A stretch of 64,000 nucleotides of DNA from Tretioscincus oriximinensis (lineage: Eukaryota > Chordata > Lepidosauria > Squamata > Gymnophthalmidae), in the NCBI GenBank assembly GCA_022410635.1, contig JAJVDF010000256.1, positions 921,452 through 985,451 on the forward strand. Direction: 5' to 3'. The translations under genes were made by a program, and so were the position numbers. Shown here in pieces: positions 58,276-64,000 of this stretch. The notes beneath the pieces are model-generated. The model was not told the DNA's origin. It saw only the letters and a program-made list of their open reading frames with translations, and ran no database searches. Each line of letters starts with the position of its first letter. Positions within the stretch are counted from its first letter, which is position 1.

Positions 58276-59195
58276 TAAAATTATTATATCATAGTATACG
58301 AATTGTACTCAGATGGCTTCTTATATTCTTCAACTGTCTGGTAATCTCTGAAATAGATTCCAGTGAATGCATACAGAGAAAACACAGGGGAGCAGCAGAA
58401 GGCACTGATGGGAATTAACATCACAATTTTGTATATACTTGATTTGAAGCTTTTGCAGCTAAGCTGGGTTCTCCACAATTGTCTGAATAAGTTACATGAC
58501 CTGGCTCAGTAAGGTATGGAATAATGCACCCCATACAGAAAGGGCTTCAGTTAAAGCCTCAGTACAAACAAACTCTTTTGTAATAATGGTTAAAGGGTCT
58601 TCACTTCTTTTTGTGATGCAACCATAATATCAAACTGTATGGAAATGGTTCCTTGAACTAGCCCTTTATCTTATCCCCCTCTCCCATACTTGCCATTTTT
58701 TCTGTGCTTTAGGATCACTGGGTTACTTGGTTTCAAAGGGATCCTGAGTGTATGTTCAGTATGACGACAGGAGTGAATGCATTTAATAAAAACTGAAGTT
58801 TTGCATTGTCTTAAAGATTTAGATGAAGATTTGTCTTCCTGCGGCTGCATTTTACTGCTAGTCTAAGTGTGTGAGGTTGATTAAAAATGGAAATGCAGAT
58901 TTAAGACATCGACATTCTCTTGGTGATGAGGAAACAACTAATCATTTGTGGATAAATCCAGTCAATAAATAATTACTTGTGTTGAGGAAAGATGAGATGA
59001 GGAACTGATTCCAGAATCATAATGATAGAAAAGTAGAGCCTAGGGAACATTGTGCTTACCTACTTCTATTTTTACTTGAAACTGACTTTAATATTTTCTA
59101 TACAGCATTTCCTTTAAAAGAAACTTGGGCTTCCTTATTTCCTTCTTCAAGAAGTGTGTGAAATCTTCATGGCAAGCCTCATAGAAGGTGCATGG
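58276..59195. other. Unique DNA; possible conserved block
   Basis: 58805-58985 is repeat-free and dense in TTAAAGATTTAGATG-like and AATCATTTGTGG words; suspicion of a conserved non-coding element only. Confidence 0.25.
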
Positions 59196-59238
59196 TTTCT
59201 GTGGCCTGGAGCATTGAAGATGCTCCAGGCCACAGAAA
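59196..59238. other. Perfect 18-bp hairpin, 7-nt loop
   Basis: TTTCTGTGGCCTGGAGCA (59196-59213) and its exact reverse complement (59221-59238) enclose TTGAAGA. The stem is GC-rich in AT-rich surroundings. No T-run follows and this is vertebrate DNA, so it is not a bacterial-type terminator. It could be a small snap-back duplication or a structured RNA. Confidence 0.9.
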
Positions 59239-61466
59239 TGATGTTAACTTGAACAAAGTAAGGCTTAAGTTGCTTAAATGTGCATTATAGCTGAGATTTC
59301 TATTCTGATCAGCAACCTTCCATTCTTCTTTACACCTCAAGGCCCAGAGAAGACAGCAGCAGCTTCTTGTTTGTGTATTCTTGAGAAGAACTTTGGAAGC
59401 AGATATGTGTTGCCTTGAAACACATCATTAATGGGAAATATTGCAGTCTCCATGGACGAATAATCCAGAGATATGCATATAAACGTTATACATGATCTGG
59501 AAGATAGAGGTCCTGAGCTTTATCCAGACTGCTACCAGATTTGTGTTGTCTTCCCCACTCTGGGGTGCTTGGGCATACCCTAAAGCACCCGCATACCAAT
59601 TTCATTCACACCTGTAATCTATTTTCTTTGTCTTTTCATTTCATCCATGATAACAGAAAACACTGGAAAGTTCTTCAACCTTTGCATATATTTCTGCCAT
59701 TTGTTATGTCAGAGTGGTAATTCTTCTCCAACTTAGTTCCACTTATATTATAGGAATTAGTCAATGGAAATCTCTGGCATTCAAACTTTTCTTGTCAATG
59801 TGTTTGCAGGAAAGGACATGACATTGCCACTCAGTTTATGCTCATGCATGGTAAAATATGATTTATCAGTTCCCACATTCTATGTTTTTGTCATATTCTA
59901 CTGATCTTTTTGTTCTACTCCTTTTTCATTGCCTTTCTTATAGAGTTATCTCACAATCAGCATTTCCTATTTAATTGTATCATATCTCATGACTGACATT
60001 AGCTGCATCCACATGTGTGTGTTTTTCCCCATGCAATTATGGGGAATTTGCCTCACATAATTATAGGGATCCGTCAGTGGTAGCATTTGAAAGGAGTGTT
60101 TTTACACTTTTTTCTTGATAGCAGCTTTCACAGCACAGTTTCCTATTTGGGAGGAATGGTGGTGTGCATGTGGATATTCCCTTTGAGAACTTTCAAGAGC
60201 GTCAATCCTTCCCTTTAGAATGAGCAGAGACAAGGTCGGGGTGATCAGTTGCTTTTTCCAGTCAAATTTTCAAAGTGGGTTGTACTTGTACACACAAATA
60301 CCTTTCAATTTCTGATGCAAATGTGTCACTGTGTGCCCCACACAACTCATTGAATCATGTTTAATTGTCTGTGTGATTTGTAGTTTTTTATTCCTCTTTC
60401 CTATTGTCTTGGTAATAATGCAATGAATGATGCAAACATTATGTCTGCCTATTGCTGTTGAAATCTTCAGTGTTGATACATAGGATCAAGCTTTTGCAGA
60501 CATAAGGGCATTCTGAGACAAATATTTATAACATAGCAAGAAAGGATAAGGAAAAAAAACTCTTTATCAGAAATGAAGATCAACAGAAGAAAATATTTTT
60601 TTTTAATGAGAACTTTTAATGAAGATTGGAGAAATTGCAGAAAAGTACCTGGCTATGATAGGGGTACTCAAGAACAATCACAGAAGAGATCTTGCAGGCA
60701 AATGAAGGGAAAAAGAGAGAGATTGAAACACTAGTCTGGCATTATGAAATTGCAGAAATATTTGCAGAGAGTGAATGTATTGAGGAGCCAATGGCATTCG
60801 AAAGAGACACATAGCAGGCATTAGATTAGCTGTCAAAAAGGCATGAAGTATACATAAAAAATCCCTACTAAAATGTTTAAAGCTGCAGCAGAACTCTTGA
60901 AGTTTTAACAGTTCTCTGTCAATAATGATGAAACAAGGCTGAAAATCATTAGTGTGCAGACATACGATGAGGATAGAGATGATAGTGTATGATTCATCAA
61001 ATTATTGCATTAATTCCTTAAGAAGCAAAATTTTGCCTTATATAGAGGCATATAAATGGAATAGAGGTTGTAGTGACACAAGATCTTAGTTACTCTGTTG
61101 GCTTACCTTTTTTAAAAAAAATACTCAGTTTGGATTATACACTTGTACTGCATCTAAACTGCAGCTCAAAATAGAGGAATAAAGTGATATTTTGTATCTT
61201 GCTACTCAAATAGTTGGGTATCAGCACAAAGACTGTAAATAAAATCTGGGTTCTCCTCTCCATCAAGTATTTGCCTTAGCAATATTCTCTGGGTAGTAGG
61301 TGGTTGCCACTGTACGGACATGTATGGTTGCCATTTTGTGCTCCGTATATCTGTGTCTCTAACCAGGCAAACAGTGTTTGTCCCACTTTTCAGGGACGTA
61401 TGGCAACCCTACTTGAGCATCCACTTAAGTGCAGTTTTAGCAAGAAGAAAAAAGTCATGCCCAAAT
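59239..61466. other. Unique AT-rich DNA, nothing recognised
   Basis: No gene recognised. 60540-60960 is A-rich and purine-biased on the plus strand and may be a worn LINE coding relic, but I could not place it. Confidence 0.35.
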
Positions 61467-61777
61467 AAGAAGAAGAAGAAGAAGAACTTGGTTCTTATAC
61501 CCCGCTTTTCTCACCTTCCAAAGGGACTCAAAGCGGCTTACAAGGGTATTTTTGCCCGAAGGCTCACATTCTATCTTCCCCACCAGGCTCTGGTGGTTCC
61601 CATGTATCTACTTGCAGTCAGTTGCAATTTCTTGCAATTCATGCTTTCGAATAGCTGGGTTGGCTAGAGCTACAGGCTAGTGGAAGGTGCTCACCCCTCC
61701 CCACTTCCAACACAGGGCTTCGAAACCCGATCTCCCAGGCGAGAGACGAATTCCTAAGCAACTGAGCTATCCGAAAC
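61467..61777 (-). mobile_element. SINE-A, full-length copy
   Basis: The reverse complement begins GTTTCGGATAGCTCAGTT (box A-like). It contains CTCTCGCCTGGGAGATCGGG and box B-like GGTTTCGAAGCCC, the whole body, and ends GCGGGGTATAAGAACCAAG then six or seven TTC triplets (AAG on the plus strand, 61467-61486). Little diverged from 39685-39981. The 115-codon frame 61320-61667 that overlaps it is not a gene. Confidence 0.92.
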
Positions 61778-62524
61778 ATGAGTATCAACTGACCATACCA
61801 GAGAAATAAATGTACTTTAGAGCTTGCAGCTTTGAAACTGTGTTTAGATTGGTTCAGTTATATTAGACCATTCCTGAACAAAGGCATTGTTTGGGCTTCT
61901 CAGCATGGAACCTGATTCTAGGATATATCCCAGAAACCAGACCACTCTTTCAAGATATATTCTAAAATAAGGTTCAGTACACAAAAGGCCAACACTTCCC
62001 ATCACTCTCTTGCCTGCATTATATGAGCTTAAAATTTGACAAGAAAATTGTTGACTTTTATGAGTATTTCCTACGCACTGCAGAAAAAGACGCATGAAAA
62101 TTGACCCCAAGAAATTTCCTTCATTGGGTGTCTCCACTTTCAGAAGCAGTAGGTATGGAAACAGTTTGCTGCCCATTACAGCAATGAACAGTGCAGGCAG
62201 TGCTGATCTCTCCTTTAGCAGTTTTTGATTATAGAAGAGTTTTCACCATCATCATATAGACTATATATTTATAAAGCAAATGCCAAATGAGCAGAGTAAC
62301 ATTAGAATAGGCAGAAGGATAGAAAACCAAAAAGTCCACATGAGATGAATACTGGAAAGAGTCTAAGACTATTAGAAAGGTTCTTACCTTTTTCATTGGT
62401 GATAACAAAACATTTGGCCTGAATAGGTCATGCTGGAATCTGTAATTTTGCAAAGGTAATGGGTATGTAAAAAATATTAAAAAAAAAATTCAGGAGACAA
62501 AATGATTCATAATATAAAATGAAA
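61778..62524. other. Unique DNA, nothing recognised
   Basis: The 110-codon minus frame at 61844-62176 has no recognisable domain or splice signals. Confidence 0.35.
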
Positions 62525-63060
62525 TCAGACAAGCAAGCATATTGTCTCTGTATCTATTTAATTTAAGTATTGTGCAACTCAGCAAATATAAAAATGGAAT
62601 AAGCTGGAATTCAATTTGGAAATAGAAATATTAACAATTTCAGGTATGCAGACCCCACGAATCTGATAACCAAAAGTAAAGAAGCCTTAGAAGATTTCAT
62701 TATGGGAAAGAAAATGGAAAGTTCAAAATCTGGATTGATCCTAACTATTAGGAAAACCTAGATAATATGAATATGCATATATTTAATAAATAGGCTGATA
62801 TGAAGAAATAAGGATGGCAGGAAGGTTTTGTTGTAGTAATTTTTATTCCAGAATGGAATAATGCTTGGGATAAAGACAATCTTTACAAGCGTTTTGAAGG
62901 TTTAGGATATTTTATTGATAACAATGTTCAAAGTCACTGAAGCAAAGAACTTTAATAATGTATGACTATAGAAGCTGGACATGGAGAAAGAGTGAATGAT
63001 CTCTTCAAATTCTGGATCTGAGGACTTACTATTAATATCTGGTGATCAGTTTGGGAGCAA
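62525..63060 (+). mobile_element. RTE-BovB LINE relic, RT palm to connection
   Basis: INNFRYADPTNLITKSKEAL (about 62630-62690) matches the BovB palm block around RYADDTTLMAES, with the second catalytic Asp changed to Pro. ESSKSGLILTIRKT follows, and at about 62955-63000 MYDYRSWTWRKSE corresponds to the MYGCESWT block. Frameshifts and a gap separate the parts. It covers a more N-terminal piece of ORF2 than 25862-26085. Confidence 0.78.
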
Positions 63061-63699
63061 TTTTAATTTTTTAAAACCCTGCGTACTTGAGTTGATGACC
63101 AATAAACAGACGTTTGGATGCTTTGTACATTGAGCAACCCAAGAAAATTAGTATGATTGGCAAGGATGCAGAAAAAATGGAGGAGGAAGATGTGGTATTG
63201 AAGTAGAAGAAGGAGAAGAGGGAGGAGGAAAGAAAATAGATAAGACAGATGGATAGGGATCTAATGTTTAATATTTATTAACTCCTCTTTCTTTACTAAG
63301 ATGCCGTTCCAAAACACAGTTTTAATCCATCATCAGTCCTGCGGAATGTGGTTGAAGATGGATTAAAATTAAAATCCTCACATTATCCACTATAGTTCGA
63401 TATTCCACAATAAAGCACTGTGGTGACTGATTTATTCCAAAATATCCATTTTTTGTGGAATATCCAGTAATTGGAATAAATATGTGATTGCTGTATTGGT
63501 CCTTATTCTGGATGATATCATTAAATGGGAACCTGCCACCCAGATTCTAGTGCAAACCATAGCAAGCTGTCCACAGTCTATACCATAATAAAGCTCTATT
63601 TCAGGATACAATTCAGAATAAGGACCAATGTAGATAGGCTCTTAAGACACCTTTGTGTGTTGTGTTTTTAATGTTAAAGTGTGACAACACCAGCTAATT
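63061..63699. repeat. Dispersed element shared with 51395-51690 and 49050-49287
   Basis: 63310-63480 shares AGATGGATTAAAA and ATTCCACAATAAAGCACTGT with 51530-51600. 63490-63645 ends in TTGGTCCTTATTCTGG and (inverted) CAGAATAAGGACCAATG, similar to the ends at 49050-49287. This suggests a composite or a longer element with inverted ends. 63061-63300 is unique, purine-rich. Confidence 0.4.
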
Positions 63700-64000
63700 A
63701 TCAGCAACATAAGAACATAAGAACATAAGAAGAGCCATACTGGATCAGGCCACAGCCCATCGAGTCCAGCATTCTGTGTCACACAAAGGCCCACCAGATG
63801 CACCTGGGCAGTCCGAACAGAGGTAAGCAAAATATGCTGCTCCTGTTCGTGACTCCCTGCAAATGGTATTTCAAAAGTCCTGCCTGTTGCTCCATCCCGG
63901 AGGCGACATCCAGACAACTATCTTAGTATCCATTTATACCCTTAGTGTCCATAAACCTGTCTAGTCCTGTCTTGAAACTATCCAAGCTGTTAGCTACCAC
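63700..64000 (-). mobile_element. CR1 LINE (subfamily A) 3' end, cut by window edge
   Basis: The tail is three ACATAAGA units (63709-63730), then AGCCATACTGGATCAGGCC and the 3'UTR up to GTGGTAGCTAACAGCTTGG (reverse complement) at the window end. It aligns with 12163-12434 of the plus-strand CR1 and continues beyond 64000. Confidence 0.93.

Noticed and set aside
61844..62176. 110-codon minus frame
   Set aside because: No recognisable motif or acceptor; treated as chance.

Overview
This window looks like intergenic or large-intronic DNA from a squamate reptile, most likely a lizard. It is AT-rich, has no intact protein-coding gene, no rRNA and no functional tRNA. It is crowded with the retroelement mix typical of squamates: CR1 LINEs of two subfamilies, several L2-like LINEs, RTE-BovB relics, an R4/Dong-like LINE next to a (TTA)n tract, a Sauria-type tRNA SINE, a second high-copy tRNA-derived SINE (called SINE-A here), mariner and hAT MITEs, and fold-back elements that resemble Penelope LTRs. 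Species and family names were assigned by recognition, not by a database search.

Layout. 1-5 kb: two SINE-A copies (one expanded into a 200-bp triplet repeat, one split by a GC-rich hAT-type element) and a CR1 relic. 5-10 kb: a CR1 tail, a CRE-like repeat, an LTR-like segment and a SINE-A copy with a GAA/GAC tract. 10-15.3 kb: one long CR1 and two L2-like LINEs, the second internally deleted. 15.3-21 kb: the R4-like relic and its (TTA)n neighbour, then mostly unique AT-rich DNA. 21-27.6 kb: a Sauria-like SINE, a reverse-strand CR1, a BovB relic, a Penelope-like relic and an old SINE-A. 28-33 kb: mostly unique DNA with a candidate conserved non-coding block, a mariner MITE and a hAT-like MITE. 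33.6-39.2 kb: the best preserved L2-like LINE, a possible terminal exon on the minus strand, and an older L2-like copy split by a hAT MITE. 39.7-44.5 kb: a full-length SINE-A and a CR1 that still has 5'UTR repeats, ORF1, endonuclease, reverse transcriptase and 3'UTR pieces. 46.7-49 kb: a second type of L2 LINE interrupted by a fold-back element. 50-54 kb: a second mariner MITE and more fold-back elements. 54-64 kb: mostly unique DNA with SINE-A copies, an L2-like tail, a perfect hairpin, a BovB relic and a CR1 tail running off the right edge.

Every recognisable coding relic (endonuclease, reverse transcriptase, restriction-like endonuclease) belongs to a LINE and carries stops, frameshifts or lost catalytic residues. 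The most interesting signals are: (1) fold-back elements with a hammerhead-ribozyme-like core; (2) a hAT-type element built from five regularly spaced, alternately inverted copies of one motif; (3) repeated growth of triplet microsatellites from the 3' end of one SINE family; and (4) a 106-codon open segment with a good splice acceptor that is not recognisably part of a transposon.
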